The notes beneath the pieces were generated by a model that saw only the letters and a list, made by a program, of their open reading frames with translations, was not told where the DNA came from and did not search any database. A program made the position numbers and the translations under genes. Positions 33,069 to 33,253 of a DNA stretch of 33,253 nt are shown here, in pieces. How positions within the stretch are numbered: the first letter of the stretch is position 1; every line of letters starts with the position of its first letter. Source of the DNA: Salinivenus sp. GTDB lineage: Bacteria > Bacteroidota > Rhodothermia > Rhodothermales > Salinibacteraceae. The DNA lies in NCBI GenBank assembly GCA_018609755.1, contig JAHENZ010000153.1, positions 1 to 33,253 on the forward strand, given 5' to 3'.

Positions 33069-33253
33069 ATGGGCTTTTTCGATTCCCTCTTTGGAAGCAG
33101 CGACGACGAGTCGTCAGCGTCGGACGAGCCGATTGACGACCCCTCGCTCGACCAGCTCCGCGAGGGCTACATGCTCGACTACGAGATGCGTACCTGGGAG
33201 GTCACCAAGCACGCAAAGTACGACTATGAGGGCTGGCCGGCCGACGAGTGGAC
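33069..33253 (+). CDS. Second DUF4178 protein (partial, cut by window end)
   Basis: The first 61 codons of a gene starting at ATG 33069. After a short amphipathic start (MGFFDSLFGSSDDES) and an acidic linker, LDQLREGYMLDYEMRTWEVTKHAKYDYEGWPADEWT matches the start of the DUF4178 domain in the 29262 gene (LKEGTEFDYRDRTWTVRGHADYDYGDWKAEEWT) position by position. It has no membrane segments in the visible part, so it is likely a soluble or peripheral counterpart. The remainder is outside the window. Confidence 0.8.
   Translation, partial: MGFFDSLFGSSDDESSASDEPIDDPSLDQLREGYMLDYEMRTWEVTKHAKYDYEGWPADEW

Overview
The window looks like chromosomal DNA of a halophilic member of the Rhodothermota (Salinibacter-like). 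This is inferred from G+C-rich coding DNA, proteins strongly enriched in Asp and Glu, few clear Shine-Dalgarno sequences, many lipoproteins, and a YpdA-type flavoprotein of the kind found in bacillithiol users. No marker gene fixes the species. Roughly 27 genes are supported, most of them core metabolism or envelope functions. No tRNA, rRNA, CRISPR array, prophage or intact transposase was seen.

Layout. 424-2798 (minus): a secreted S8 protease lipoprotein and a zinc-ribbon protein. 3040-3209: a transposase-less element with terminal inverted repeats (MITE-like). 3407-6676 (plus): three lipoproteins in a tight operon (COG3014-type, LPP20-type, LpoB-type), a set linked by family knowledge to activation of penicillin-binding proteins. 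6804-8693 (minus): aspS. 9038-13986 (plus): POT peptide transporter, dut, ispE and a YpdA/Bdr-like flavoprotein. 14252-18271 (minus): serA, engB, sucD and a small conserved-looking ORF. 18455-23311 (plus): holB, a small PH-like protein, a TPR protein, a VWA protein and a GT4 glycosyltransferase. 23673-27862 (plus): a complete ferric-iron ABC importer (binding lipoprotein, fused permease, ATPase), with a palindromic operator candidate upstream. 27939-27995: a second, shorter MITE-like copy. 28322-33253 (plus): DUF350 membrane protein, membrane-anchored DUF4178 protein, small membrane protein, seven-TM spermidine-synthase-like protein, and the start of a second DUF4178 protein cut by the window edge.

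The last cluster is the best candidate for an under-described system. It combines two-unit DUF350, two different DUF4178 proteins and an integral-membrane aminopropyltransferase-like enzyme, with no AdoMet decarboxylase visible. The second notable layer is intergenic. Several loci carry short degenerate repeats with a fixed unit length per locus (6, 7 or 8 nt), arranged head-to-head so that a GT-rich arm is followed by an AC-rich arm. There are also two REP-like palindromes beginning TGTAGSGCCG, and the MITE-like pair.
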